Counted from the stretch's first letter, positions 35,480 to 44,581 are shown. The stretch: DNA of 64,000 nucleotides from Bacteroidaceae bacterium (GCA_017645305.1 JAGCPD010000067.1:1-64000); one strand, 5' to 3'. Made by a program: numbers and translations. The notes: generated from the sequence alone by a model not told the origin.

Positions 35480-36865
35480 ATGAAGAAAGTTTTATTCGTT
35501 ATGGCATTGTTATTTGCCAGTAACACAATGCAGGCAGCAGAGAAAACGCTGCACCAGTTGCAGCAGGAGTTTGTGGATTTGCGCTTCGGCATGTTCATCC
35601 ACTTTAACATCCCTACCTTCTCACCGGAAGACTGGCCAGACCCTGACCAGCCTGTATCGACTTTCAACCCAACCCGACTGAATTGCCATCAGTGGGCCTT
35701 GGCTGCTAAGGGGGCAAATATGTCATACGGCTGTCTGACCACCAAGCACCACAGCGGTTTCTGCATCTGGGACACCAAGACTACGGATTACAATAGCATG
35801 AACTCGCCCGTTCATAAAGATGTTGTGCGCGAATACGTTGATGCCTTCCGCAGCGAAGGCCTGAAAGTGATGCTCTATTACAGCATTCTGGACACGCATC
35901 ATCGCATACGTCCGGGGCTTATCGATACCAAGAAACAGACAGCGCTGATAAAGGCGCAATTGACGGAACTGCTCAGTAACTATGGCGAGATAACAGCCCT
36001 TATCATCGATGGATGGGATGCTCCTTGGTCGCGTATCAGCTATGAGGATATTCCCTTCGCTGAAATCTACCAGCACATCAAGAGCCTGCAACCCAACTGC
36101 CTGGTAATGGACCTGAATGCAGCGAAATACCCACGCGAGGGGCTATTCTATACCGACATCAAATCTTACGAGCAGGGTGCCGGCCAGAAGATTAACACCA
36201 CAGAAAATCAACTGCCCGCCCTTGCCTGTCTTTCTATCCAACGCACATGGTTTTGGAAGGAAAGTATGCCTACCGACAAGCTAAAGGATGTGAACTGGCT
36301 GGTAAAGGAGAACATTGTGCCATATAATAATGCGTACTGCAACTTCATCCTGAACGTGGCTCCCAACCGCGACGGCCTGATGGATGACAACGCCGTGGAG
36401 GCACTTAAGCAGATTGGCAGTATATGGAAGAACGAAGGTCCTACGCAACCCATTCCCAACAGCGAGTCGCCTATCATTCAGACGAACATCGCCAAGCACC
36501 GACCCACGGAATACAGTTGGAGCTACGACTATGGCATCGGCGACTTTGCCAACAACGACAACTTCTCTGATGCATGGACTTCCCACCCTCTGATAAGGGA
36601 GCCTTGGTGGGAAGTGTCGCTCGACAGGAAGCGTGCTTTCGACCGTATCACCATCCTGGAACAGCAGGCAGATGCCATTCAGGAATACCGACTGGAATAC
36701 CTGAACGGCAAGACGTGGACCACGCTCTTTGAGGGTCAGGCCGCTCCCGGACGACTGAAACAGCACACCTTCCCCGCCGTAAAGGCCGAGAAGGTGCGTA
36801 TCACTGTACTTCGTCACCAAGGAACGGTAAAGATTGCCGAATTCGGTGTTTATGCTGTTTTATAA
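35480..36865 (+). CDS. GH29 alpha-L-fucosidase-like glycoside hydrolase
   Basis: 461 residues with a signal peptide (cleavage near NTMQAA). The GH29 barrel begins LHQLQQEFVDLRFGMFIHFNIPTF and includes YGCLTTKHHSGFCIWDTKTTDYN (conserved KHHxGF). The nucleophile position is Asp177 in ALIIDGWDAPW, where classical enzymes have WFDG. The C-terminal 130 residues form an F5/8C-like binding module (WWEVSLDRKRAFDRITILEQ). It likely releases alpha-L-fucose or a related sugar outside the cytosol. A -7-like TATCTTCG sits at 35445-35452. Confidence 0.87.
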   Translation: MKKVLFVMALLFASNTMQAAEKTLHQLQQEFVDLRFGMFIHFNIPTFSPEDWPDPDQPVSTFNPTRLNCHQWALAAKGANMSYGCLTTKHHSGFCIWDTKTTDYNSMNSPVHKDVVREYVDAFRSEGLKVMLYYSILDTHHRIRPGLIDTKKQTALIKAQLTELLSNYGEITALIIDGWDAPWSRISYEDIPFAEIYQHIKSLQPNCLVMDLNAAKYPREGLFYTDIKSYEQGAGQKINTTENQLPALACLSIQRTWFWKESMPTDKLKDVNWLVKENIVPYNNAYCNFILNVAPNRDGLMDDNAVEALKQIGSIWKNEGPTQPIPNSESPIIQTNIAKHRPTEYSWSYDYGIGDFANNDNFSDAWTSHPLIREPWWEVSLDRKRAFDRITILEQQADAIQEYRLEYLNGKTWTTLFEGQAAPGRLKQHTFPAVKAEKVRITVLRHQGTVKIAEFGVYAVL

Positions 36866-36924
36866 TTCGTTTTGTAATGGCTTGGCTTCTGCCCTAAAAG
36901 GACGACCAAAGCGATAACTTCCTC

Positions 36925-37215
36925 TTAACTTCTTTTCTTAAAGTAGTCGTTGTACATCTTTATGCCAAACACGATGCAACTACAAGTACAGGTAACAAGG
37001 TTGGTAAGGAACAGCGACCACAAGATGCTGGGCTGGTGGAGCAATCCCTGCAGCATAAAGGCAAAGGAACCCACTGCCATCATCAGGAAGGTGGGTAGCG
37101 CAATACCGTCCGTATTGCGTGTGCGGATGGTGGTAAAAGCCTGGGGCAGATAGCCCAATATCATGCTAATGGTAGCAACCCAGCCGCATATATTAAAAAC
37201 AAGCCCTTGTTCCAT
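36925..37215 (-). CDS. SemiSWEET-family sugar transporter
   Basis: 96 residues forming one three-helix bundle. The PQ-loop LGYLPQAFTTIRTRNTDGIALPTFLMM at the end of helix 1 is diagnostic of SemiSWEETs, which dimerise to make a sugar facilitator. The proximity of GH29 suggests a released-sugar role, but the substrate is unknown. Convergent with GH29; its own promoter lies at 37244-37274. Confidence 0.88.
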   Translation of the reverse strand: MEQGLVFNICGWVATISMILGYLPQAFTTIRTRNTDGIALPTFLMMAVGSFAFMLQGLLHQPSILWSLFLTNLVTCTCSCIVFGIKMYNDYFKKRS

Positions 37216-37243
37216 AATGAATAAATTGAAAGTTTGTGGGGGA

Positions 37244-37274
37244 CAAAGGTACGATTAAGCAAGAGAAAAAACAA
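37244..37274 (-). promoter_or_regulatory. Promoter of the SemiSWEET gene
   Basis: TACCTTTG (37244-37251) and TTG (37272-37274) on the minus strand, gap 20. Confidence 0.75.
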
Positions 37275-37429
37275 GATTCCCTTGAGTTTTTTCGAACGTG
37301 AGCATCTTCAGCGATAGCCTAAGGTACAAAATAGCAGCCGATATCATCTCAGAGTGCATAGAGAACATCGCTTTTAAATAAATATGGTGAATATTTCAGA
37401 GAAAACGAAGAATAATTCGAAATATTGCA

Positions 37430-37437
37430 TATCTTTG
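37430..37437 (+). promoter_or_regulatory. -7 element for the large secreted protein
   Basis: TATCTTTG, 44 bases before ATG 37482; the -33 region reads AATTCG rather than TTG. Transcription would start near 37444, which rules out the TTG at 37425 and makes ATG 37449 almost leaderless. Confidence 0.5.
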
Positions 37438-37481
37438 CAGGCAAAAGCATGCGTATAAATCCAATACCAAAACATAAGCTT

Positions 37482-40271
37482 ATGAAAATAAAACCAACCC
37501 TAACGACATTGCTGCTCACGATGACCACTGGCCATTGGGTGCACCGCAGTTGGCGCGTATTGTTTCTGCTCGCAATCTTCAATTGTCAATTATCTATTGT
37601 CAATTCAGTAAAGGCCCAGCAGGAAAATGCCGCCTTCTACATCTATCAGAACGACGGACACTTTGACGGCTTCTTTTACGACGAGGTGTTGAAAATGTCG
37701 TATTCCAAGACGGATACCGCCGGTGTGGAGTATGATGTTTTCGTTACCCAAGAGATTGTTACCGCTGACTCCACCTACCGCATCATGCTCTCGGCCATCG
37801 ATTCTGTGGGATTCGTGCAGCCGGAGGTGAAGTACAACCCAAGGGTATATATCAAAGGAATACAGGATCCGTATTTCTATTGGGAGTTTGTGTCTTCGAT
37901 TTATCAGAATGAGGTGGATGTTTATGCAATCGAGTTTAGAAAGGATATAGACGAGGGCTACATATACGACCCACAGACAGATGAATTTATTAAACGTCCG
38001 CTTCCGAAAGTCGGTGATGTGTTTGTAGATTTCGGCACAGACTACGATCTAAACTCTGGCTGGAGCGGTAAGATAATTAGCCTTACCCGCGATTATGAAG
38101 GCTGCGAGGGACATTTGGTGGCCATCTGCAAGCCCCTGGAAGACATTACCGACATTTTTCGGCAGTATGTCTGTGTGGAGGAGTACGACCACGACCGACA
38201 AGGGAATCTCGTGCGCCGGCGAGTGGCAGGAAGACCGGATCTTAACGTAGGGTATTTCCCAAAGAGAGCAAGCGGAAAGTTTAGCGGCGATGTGTTTAGG
38301 TTCGGTCTAAACGGACACATCCCTCTATATGACCAAGATGACCTGAGCGTTTCTATTGACCCGAGTCTCGAAGGCAAGGTAAACGTGAAGGTTGATTGGA
38401 ACATTCCCTTTATCGGCACCAAGTATGTTGGCATTACCACCCGTCTGGACCTGGGTATGCAATTGGGCATTACGGTTGACGGAAAGCTGACCGAAACGAA
38501 GAAAGGCGGGTATTGCGACTTCGCCACTATTCCGCTGCCAGCCACGACTCCTATTCTTGTCCTTGACTTAGGTCCTGATATGTTTATCCGAGGACAGGCT
38601 GATCTTAAGTTCTCTGTTGCCTCGCCAAAAGCAGAAGGCAGTATCTGGTGCAAGGTGGAGATTAAGGACTGGTGGCCGTCGTTCTCGTGTGGAAAGGGCA
38701 AGTCCGGTCCCGGGGAAGAAGAATCGTCGGCATCAGGGGCTCAGAACAGCTCCGCCAAATTGGAACTGAGCGGATGGCTGCAGGCGGGTTGCAACTTTCC
38801 CATGAAGATTGCCAGCCTGCCTGTCCTGAAGAAAATCTTCAACGCCTCCATTGGCGGAGAGTGGTTCATCGGTCCGAAGGTGTCGGGTTCCGTGTCGCTT
38901 GATGTGGGGTCGCTCATAGATAACTTGGACAACGGTGACAATGACTATTACAGAAATTGTGCAACGCTCTACAATCTACTGAAAGACACAAAATTAAGCA
39001 TGTCGCTGTGTGATGCAGACTTCGAGATTTCTGCTGATGTGCAGTCTGCCTTCAGTCCCAGAAAGAAATGGACGATGGCTGACGGCACGATGAGTATCTT
39101 CCCAGCCTTCGAAGCCGGTTTAGCCCCGGAGTTCGTCGATTATACCGAATATACTGAGCATCGCTTACTCGGAGACTCCATGATGATGTGTCAGATTCTG
39201 GCATTCCGTCCATCGGGCAATGTGTTCAAATCAGTTCCCATCGGGACATATAATAACACCGTCGATATAAGTATTAATGATATACAGTTACGTCCCAGAA
39301 ATTATTCCACGCTCGACAATCTGATAGATTTGCCGAAGAGTGAATGGGCGGAATGCATTATCCCTTATAATAAAGGTCGTGTTTCCTGTGCAAACGGAAA
39401 ATTCAAGGTAAGACCTTTCGTCGGATTTATGAATCGTTTCATTCCTGTTCCCGATGTTCGGACATTCGTTCACGGAGCATTTATGGAATTGGCGAACAAT
39501 GACATAGAATATGATTACGACGGCTCTACCATTAATAAGCCATGCATCATATTAGATACCAACTGCACCGAGCTGAAGCCTACACCTAAAAGATGCTACC
39601 CCGGTATTCTTATAGAGCAGGTCGAATGGAAAGATTACGAACCACCGCGACTGAGTGGCAACCAGGTTGTATGCACGGCATGGAAGAATCTGTCGCCAAT
39701 CGATACCATCAAAGTTCAATGGGGTTTTGTCGGAATCAATTATATCCATGAGGAAATGGGCATAACGGAGCCAATGTATATAAATCTCAGTATATTGCCA
39801 AACCCTGTTGACTGCCCTGCAAAAACACGTTTAAGCATCGGTTTTTTAAATTATAGTTATTTAGGAACGCGGTATCGTGATGCAAAGGTGACTCGCAATG
39901 GCGATATTTTCCATGTTTCGGTAAATGAATCGTCTGTCAACTTATCGTTTGACTTAGTGCCGAGAACTGACAAAACATGGGTTGTCACTAATGGAAACTT
40001 TAGTTTAAAAGATTATGGGTCGAATGTGGATAGTAGTAAATACTCTTATGAAGATGTCGCCCGTATAAGCGACAACGAATTCTCTGACAACGTACCAAAA
40101 AATATAGAATGGAGGTATGGAGATCCCGGATTCAATTTCTCGTTTCCCGTTCATGGCTCTGTTTATGACGAGAATGGCAAATTCCTACAGAGCTTTACCG
40201 ATAACGTCACGCTGAACGTTTTCATGTACTTCCAGGAATACATCAACGAACACCCAGACGAGTTTGAGTAA
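37482..40271 (+). CDS. Large secreted protein of unknown function
   Basis: 929 residues from ATG 37482 (MKIKPTLTTL). After an unusually long signal region, NAAFYIYQNDGHFDGFFYDEVLKMSYSKTDTAGVEYDVFVTQEIVTADSTYRIMLSAIDSVGF is an N-terminal module that recurs in many Bacteroidetes exported proteins. The remainder is beta-rich with no family I recognise, and includes a low-complexity hinge GKGKSGPGEEESSASGAQNSS. The signal peptide contains a heptamer-encoded stretch (IFNCQLSIVNS, residues 32-42). It is monocistronic with a strong terminator. It could be a surface adhesin or structural protein, but that is a guess from size and export only. Confidence 0.7.
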   Translation: MKIKPTLTTLLLTMTTGHWVHRSWRVLFLLAIFNCQLSIVNSVKAQQENAAFYIYQNDGHFDGFFYDEVLKMSYSKTDTAGVEYDVFVTQEIVTADSTYRIMLSAIDSVGFVQPEVKYNPRVYIKGIQDPYFYWEFVSSIYQNEVDVYAIEFRKDIDEGYIYDPQTDEFIKRPLPKVGDVFVDFGTDYDLNSGWSGKIISLTRDYEGCEGHLVAICKPLEDITDIFRQYVCVEEYDHDRQGNLVRRRVAGRPDLNVGYFPKRASGKFSGDVFRFGLNGHIPLYDQDDLSVSIDPSLEGKVNVKVDWNIPFIGTKYVGITTRLDLGMQLGITVDGKLTETKKGGYCDFATIPLPATTPILVLDLGPDMFIRGQADLKFSVASPKAEGSIWCKVEIKDWWPSFSCGKGKSGPGEEESSASGAQNSSAKLELSGWLQAGCNFPMKIASLPVLKKIFNASIGGEWFIGPKVSGSVSLDVGSLIDNLDNGDNDYYRNCATLYNLLKDTKLSMSLCDADFEISADVQSAFSPRKKWTMADGTMSIFPAFEAGLAPEFVDYTEYTEHRLLGDSMMMCQILAFRPSGNVFKSVPIGTYNNTVDISINDIQLRPRNYSTLDNLIDLPKSEWAECIIPYNKGRVSCANGKFKVRPFVGFMNRFIPVPDVRTFVHGAFMELANNDIEYDYDGSTINKPCIILDTNCTELKPTPKRCYPGILIEQVEWKDYEPPRLSGNQVVCTAWKNLSPIDTIKVQWGFVGINYIHEEMGITEPMYINLSILPNPVDCPAKTRLSIGFLNYSYLGTRYRDAKVTRNGDIFHVSVNESSVNLSFDLVPRTDKTWVVTNGNFSLKDYGSNVDSSKYSYEDVARISDNEFSDNVPKNIEWRYGDPGFNFSFPVHGSVYDENGKFLQSFTDNVTLNVFMYFQEYINEHPDEFE

Positions 40272-40366
40272 GCTTCTGACTCACGAGTGCAAATGTGATT
40301 CACCAGAGGCGATGTGGATGAACGGGAACATAACATAAAGACGGCAAAATAGGAAGAATATTACAA

Positions 40367-40398
40367 AGGAGCACCTGATGTGGGTGCTCCTTTTTTTA
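40367..40398 (+). terminator. Terminator of the large secreted protein
   Basis: AGGAGCACC, loop TGATGTG, GGTGCTCCT, then a run of seven T. Confidence 0.9.
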
Positions 40399-40429
40399 TA
40401 AGGAATTAATCTGTTTAATCCGTTGGTAT

Positions 40430-42169
40430 TTACTCCTCGCTCTCCTTTTTTACGGCGCGGAAATTAGTCAAATCCTCTACCTGGAAGGCCTTGATGTAAG
40501 CGCTCTTACCAAGTACATCCTCCTCCGTCATGCGAACATATACGTTGGCACTCTTCTCGAAGAGTTCAGGAGCCTTAGCTGCATCACGGATGATGAGCAA
40601 GCTCATGACGAGCTCGGCTGTCATATCGTACAGACGACGGGCAAGGAAGTCCTGTGCGTCCTGATTCTCAAGACTCTTAACGTATGCGAGAGCATCTTCA
40701 TACACAGGAATGAGTTTCTCTACACGCTCCAACAGGGCGGAAGCAAATTTTTCACTTTTCACTTTTCCCTTTTCACTCTCCAACATCTCCTTAATGTTGT
40801 TGAGCATAGTGCCGTTGGTGATGTAGCGAATGGCAGCTACAACCTGCAACTGGGTGGTACCCTCGTAGATAGAGAAGATACGGGCATCGCGGAAAAGGCG
40901 CTGGCTCTTGTACTCCATGATGAAGCCTGAACCACCATGGATAGAGATGGCATCGTAGGCATTCTGGTTGGCGTACTCAGAGTTCATACCCTTGGCCAGT
41001 GGCGTGAAGGCATCAGCCAAACGCTTGTAGGTCTTGCACTCCTGCTTCTCCTCGGGTGTGAGTTTGCGGTCGCGCTCGATATCCTCAAGACACTTGTAGA
41101 TATCCACATAGCAGGCTGTCTCGTAGAGCAACGAACGACCAGCATCAAGTTTGGCCTTCATGCGGCTGAGCATATCATAGACAGCGGGAAAGTTGATAAT
41201 CTTGTCACCGAACTGCTGACGCTCCTTGGCGTAAGCAAGACCCTCGTTGTAAGCCTCCTGCTCAACACCTACCGACTGTGCAGCGATACCTAAGCGGGCA
41301 CCGTTCATCAGAGCCATCACATACTTGATAAGACCTAACTTGGTGCTTCCGCAGAGCTCTGCTTTGGCGTTCTTATAGGTGAGCTCACAGGTAGGTGAAC
41401 CGTGAATACCCAGCTTGTGCTCAATGTGACGGACATTCACACCGCCCTGACGTTTGTCGTAGATGAACATAGAAAGACCACGTCCGTCCTTGGTACCCTC
41501 CTCAGAGCGGGCCAGCACAAGGTGGATATCGCTATCACCGTTGGTAATGAAACGCTTCACACCATTCAGACGCCAGCAGTTCTCCTTCTCATCGAAGGTG
41601 GCTTTCAGCATCACGCGCTGCAGGTCGGAACCGGCATCAGGCTCGGTCAAGTCCATACTCATGCCCTCACCTGCACAAACGCGGGGAATATACTTCTGGC
41701 GCTGTTCCTCGCTACCGAACTCATACAGCGTGTCAATACAGCTCTGCAATGACCAGATGTTCTGGAAACCGGCATCTGCAGCCGAAATCATCTCAGAGAG
41801 CATTGAGAATACTGCGTTAGGCAGATTCAGGCCGCCGTAACGGCGAGGCATTGATACACCCCACAAACCAGCCTTACGGGTGGCGTCGAGGTTCTCGTAA
41901 GTTTTAGAGGCGTAGATCATACGACCATTCTCGAGGTGTGGACCTTCGAGGTCGACGCTCTCAGAGTTTGGCTCGATGATATTGGCAGCCACGTCGCCAG
42001 TGATGTCGAGAATCTGCTTGTAGTTCTCGATGGCATCGCCCAGGTCAACGGGAGCGTAGTCATATTCTTTCGCATCAGCGAAACCCTTTTCTTTCAGCTC
42101 AACGATACGAGCCATAAGGGGATGGTTCAAGTAGAACCCGATCTCAGGATGATCGCTATAATAATTCAT
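40430..42169 (-). CDS. Acyl-CoA dehydrogenase
   Basis: 579 residues from ATG 42169 (MNYYSDHPEIGFYLN). An upstream TTG at 42217 would translate the palindromic element and is rejected. Flavin and substrate motifs: MSMDLTEPDAGSDLQRVMLKA and VKRFITNGDSDIHLVLAR in the beta domain, and AISIHGGSGFIMEYKSQRLFRDARIFSIYEGTTQLQ in the C-terminal helical domain. It oxidises acyl-CoA, or reduces enoyl-CoA, with electrons passing to the ETF encoded just upstream. Residues about 464-475 (SEKGKVKSEKF) come from an in-frame simple repeat in the linker after the catalytic core. Confidence 0.93.
   Translation of the reverse strand: MNYYSDHPEIGFYLNHPLMARIVELKEKGFADAKEYDYAPVDLGDAIENYKQILDITGDVAANIIEPNSESVDLEGPHLENGRMIYASKTYENLDATRKAGLWGVSMPRRYGGLNLPNAVFSMLSEMISAADAGFQNIWSLQSCIDTLYEFGSEEQRQKYIPRVCAGEGMSMDLTEPDAGSDLQRVMLKATFDEKENCWRLNGVKRFITNGDSDIHLVLARSEEGTKDGRGLSMFIYDKRQGGVNVRHIEHKLGIHGSPTCELTYKNAKAELCGSTKLGLIKYVMALMNGARLGIAAQSVGVEQEAYNEGLAYAKERQQFGDKIINFPAVYDMLSRMKAKLDAGRSLLYETACYVDIYKCLEDIERDRKLTPEEKQECKTYKRLADAFTPLAKGMNSEYANQNAYDAISIHGGSGFIMEYKSQRLFRDARIFSIYEGTTQLQVVAAIRYITNGTMLNNIKEMLESEKGKVKSEKFASALLERVEKLIPVYEDALAYVKSLENQDAQDFLARRLYDMTAELVMSLLIIRDAAKAPELFEKSANVYVRMTEEDVLGKSAYIKAFQVEDLTNFRAVKKESEE
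40746..40782. repeat. TTTCACT simple repeat inside the acyl-CoA dehydrogenase gene
   Basis: TTTTTCACTTTTCACTTTTC then CCTTTTCACTC, in frame, encoding SEKGKVKSEKF on the minus strand. Confidence 0.85.
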
Positions 42170-42175
42170 GTTATG

Positions 42176-42279
42176 AAGCCCCCCTCTTATCCCCCCCAAA
42201 AAGGGGGGAGGCCGCAACAGGGGCGTGGGCCAGTGTTTATCCTCTCCTCCCCTTTATGGGGGAGGTTGGGAGGGGGCTT
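42176..42279. repeat. C/G-rich palindromic element between etfA and acyl-CoA dehydrogenase
   Basis: 104 bases. The outer arms AAGCCCCCCTC and GGGAGGGGGCTT are complementary, and each half contains its own hairpin (CCCCCC-CAAAAA-GGGGGG; CTCCCC-TTTAT-GGGGGAG). It exactly fills the gap between the two genes. The right half recurs at 45371-45395 and 52514-52549 inside genes. Confidence 0.9.
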
Positions 42280-43302
42280 TTATTTACTATTCTGCTTATA
42301 ATACTTGATGAGTTTGGGAACGACCTCCTCGACGGTACCGACAATCACGTAGTCGGCAATCTTGTTGATAGGTGCATCGGGGTCGCTGTTGACACTGATG
42401 ATGATACCAGAGTCCTGCATACCGGCGATGTGCTGAATCTGACCAGAAATACCGCAGGCAATATAGACCTTGGGATGAACGGTGACACCTGTCTGACCAA
42501 TCTGACGATCGTGGTCCAACCAGCCTGCATCAACGGCAGCACGAGAACCGCCAACCTCACCATGAAGCACCTTAGCCAACTGGAACAGCAGGTCGAAGTT
42601 CTCCTTACACCCCATACCATAACCTCCGGCAACCACAATGGGAGCGCCTTTCAGGTTGTGCTTGGCAGCCTCCACGTGGTGGTCGAGCACCTTCACTACG
42701 AAAGCCTCGGGGCTGACATACTTGCTTACCTCAGGATATACGACCTCCTTGCGGCACTCGCCATCGTAGAGGGCCTTCTGCATCACGCCAGAGCGGACAG
42801 TAGCCATCTGAGGACGGTGGTCGGGGTTCACGATGGTTGCCACGATGTTACCACCAAAGGCGGGACGAATCTGATAGAGCAGGTTCTCATATACCTTATT
42901 GTTCTTCTTATCCTCATACGGACCAATCTCCAGTTCTGTGCAGTCAGCAGTCAAGCCAGAGGTGAGTGATGACGATACGCGTGGACCAAGGTCGCGACCA
43001 ATCACGGTGGCACCCATCAGACAGATCTGGGGCTGCTCCTCCTTGAAGAGGTTCACAAGAATATCGGTGTGAGGAGCTGAGGTGTAGGGGAACAGTTCGG
43101 GGGCGTCGAACACAAACAGTTTATCGACACCGTAAGGCAGAATCTGGTCCTCAACCTTGCCCTTGATGTCTGTGCCGGCAACAATGGCATGGAGCTCAAC
43201 CTTCAGTTCATTGGCGAGCTTGCGACCCTTGGTCAGCAGCTCCTGAGATACCTCTTGTACCAGAGTACCTTCAATTTCGCAATATACAAATACGTTATTC
43301 AT
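42280..43302 (-). CDS. etfA: Electron transfer flavoprotein alpha subunit
   Basis: 340 residues. The C-terminal FAD domain is clear: VVAGGYGMGCKENFDLLFQLA, GGSRAAVDAGWLDHDRQIGQTGVTVHPKVYIACGISGQIQH and SVNSDPDAPINKIADYVIVG. With EtfB it carries electrons between the acyl-CoA dehydrogenase and an acceptor. It starts 20 bases after etfB. Its stop touches the palindromic element, which separates it from the dehydrogenase gene. Confidence 0.97.
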   Translation of the reverse strand: MNNVFVYCEIEGTLVQEVSQELLTKGRKLANELKVELHAIVAGTDIKGKVEDQILPYGVDKLFVFDAPELFPYTSAPHTDILVNLFKEEQPQICLMGATVIGRDLGPRVSSSLTSGLTADCTELEIGPYEDKKNNKVYENLLYQIRPAFGGNIVATIVNPDHRPQMATVRSGVMQKALYDGECRKEVVYPEVSKYVSPEAFVVKVLDHHVEAAKHNLKGAPIVVAGGYGMGCKENFDLLFQLAKVLHGEVGGSRAAVDAGWLDHDRQIGQTGVTVHPKVYIACGISGQIQHIAGMQDSGIIISVNSDPDAPINKIADYVIVGTVEEVVPKLIKYYKQNSK

Positions 43303-43322
43303 ATTCTTAATTTACGATTTTA

Positions 43323-44195
43323 CTATCCAATAATCTTCTCGTCCAACAATTCTTTGATCATTCCCTCGATATCAGCATCAGAAGCCGTCAAAGTCTTCGA
43401 CTCCTTAGCCTGGAACACAATGTTCTTGATGGCCTTTACCTTGGTAGGTGAGCCACTCAGACCGCACTGGTTTACATCGCCATCCACGTCGGCCACACTC
43501 CACTGGTTCAGTGTCAGCTCAGGGCGCTCGTCATACAGATAGTCGTATGGCGTACCCTCGGCAGGACGCTCCATCGGACATGTTGCACGTTTGTACTTCA
43601 TCACCAGCTTGGCATTCTGGGGACGACAGGGGGCTGCACTTCCGTTAACGGTAATAACTACTGGCAGCGGAGCCTCTACAGTCTCCACACCACCGTCGAT
43701 GACACGCTTGATGGTCGCCTTACCGTCCTTAACACTGAGCACCTCCTCTGCGTAAGTAACCTGGTTCAAGCCCAGCTTCTGAGCCACCTGAGGACCCACC
43801 TGAGCGGTATCACCATCGATAGCCTGACGCCCACCGATAACGATATCCACGTCGCCAATCTTCTTGATGGCAGTAGCCAGCGCGTAAGAAGTAGCGAGGG
43901 TATCAGCACCGGCAAACAGGCGGTCGGTCAACAACCAACCGGTATCAGCACCTCGATAAAGTCCCTGACGGATAATCTCACCTGCACGTGGAGGCCCCAT
44001 CGTGAGGATTCCTACTGTTGAGCCTGGGTTCTGCTCCTTCAGACGAAGGGCCTGCTCCAGGGCGTTCAAATCTTCCGGATTGAAGATGGCGGGCAGGGCA
44101 GCACGGTTTACGGTGCCTTCGGCAGTCATTGCGTCCTTACCCACGTTTCGGGTGTCTGGCACTTGCTTGGCCAGCACAACAATCTTTAAAGCCAT
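43323..44195 (-). CDS. etfB: Electron transfer flavoprotein beta subunit
   Basis: 290 residues. KIVVLAKQVPDTRNV at the N-terminus, NPEDLNALEQALRLKE, VGILTMGPPRAGEIIRQGLYRGAD and VIGGRQAIDGDTAQVGPQVAQKLG match EtfB. First gene of etfB-etfA-acyl-CoA dehydrogenase. Whether this ETF bifurcates electrons cannot be decided here. The promoter lies at 44257-44288. Confidence 0.97.
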   Translation of the reverse strand: MALKIVVLAKQVPDTRNVGKDAMTAEGTVNRAALPAIFNPEDLNALEQALRLKEQNPGSTVGILTMGPPRAGEIIRQGLYRGADTGWLLTDRLFAGADTLATSYALATAIKKIGDVDIVIGGRQAIDGDTAQVGPQVAQKLGLNQVTYAEEVLSVKDGKATIKRVIDGGVETVEAPLPVVITVNGSAAPCRPQNAKLVMKYKRATCPMERPAEGTPYDYLYDERPELTLNQWSVADVDGDVNQCGLSGSPTKVKAIKNIVFQAKESKTLTASDADIEGMIKELLDEKIIG

Positions 44196-44234
44196 ATTAA
44201 ATATAATAATGTATTTATTTTACCCAAAAAGCAA

Positions 44235-44288
44235 CGCCTTTTCAAGAAAGGCGCTGCAAAGTTACACATTTTTTGCAAAAGTGTGCAA
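44235..44288 (-). promoter_or_regulatory. Promoter and leader hairpin of the etf operon
   Basis: TAACTTTG (44257-44264) and TTG (44286-44288) on the minus strand, gap 21. Just downstream a hairpin CGCCTTT-TCAAG-AAAGGCG (44235-44253) would lie at the very 5' end of the mRNA, where it could protect the transcript. Confidence 0.65.
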
Positions 44289-44367
44289 TTTATGTCATAA
44301 AAAGATTGTTAATTGGGTTGTTTGGCTTTTTATTTACGCCCCACTTTGTTATAGTAACCGCTACATT

Positions 44368-44456
44368 CATTTTTTCATTCTTTCATTTTTTCATTCTTTC
44401 ATTGCTATATCATAGGTATATCGTAGCTATATCCAAGCTATATCCAAGCTATATCG
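44368..44456. repeat. TTTCATT simple repeat and 11-bp tandem array upstream of padR
   Basis: 44368-44403 is made of TTTCATT/TTTCATTC units. 44404-44456 holds an 11-bp array, GCTATATCCAA and variants, starting at 44404, 44415, 44426, 44437 and 44448. Both lie in the 436-base gap between divergent etfB and the padR leader. Confidence 0.85.
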
Positions 44457-44550
44457 TTTTTTCCTTGCTTAATCATATCTTTATTAATAAAAAATGGCTG
44501 CCCTTTCTGTTAATTAATGTTATTTCTGCAAATTTTTCAGGTACTATGTA

Positions 44551-44581
44551 TTGCAAGGTACTAATATTTAGCATACCTTTG
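44551..44581 (+). promoter_or_regulatory. Promoter of the PadR/PspC operon
   Basis: TTG at 44551-44553, TACCTTTG at 44574-44581, gap 20. The transcript would start near 44588 and include the 20-codon ORF before padR. Confidence 0.75.

Noticed and set aside
42170..42217. 16-residue N-terminal extension of acyl-CoA dehydrogenase
   Set aside because: It begins with TTG inside the palindromic element, while ATG 42169 gives the expected family N-terminus.
42280..44195. Electron-bifurcating ETF
   Set aside because: The distinguishing second-FAD residues could not be judged reliably by eye, so only a plain ETF is called.
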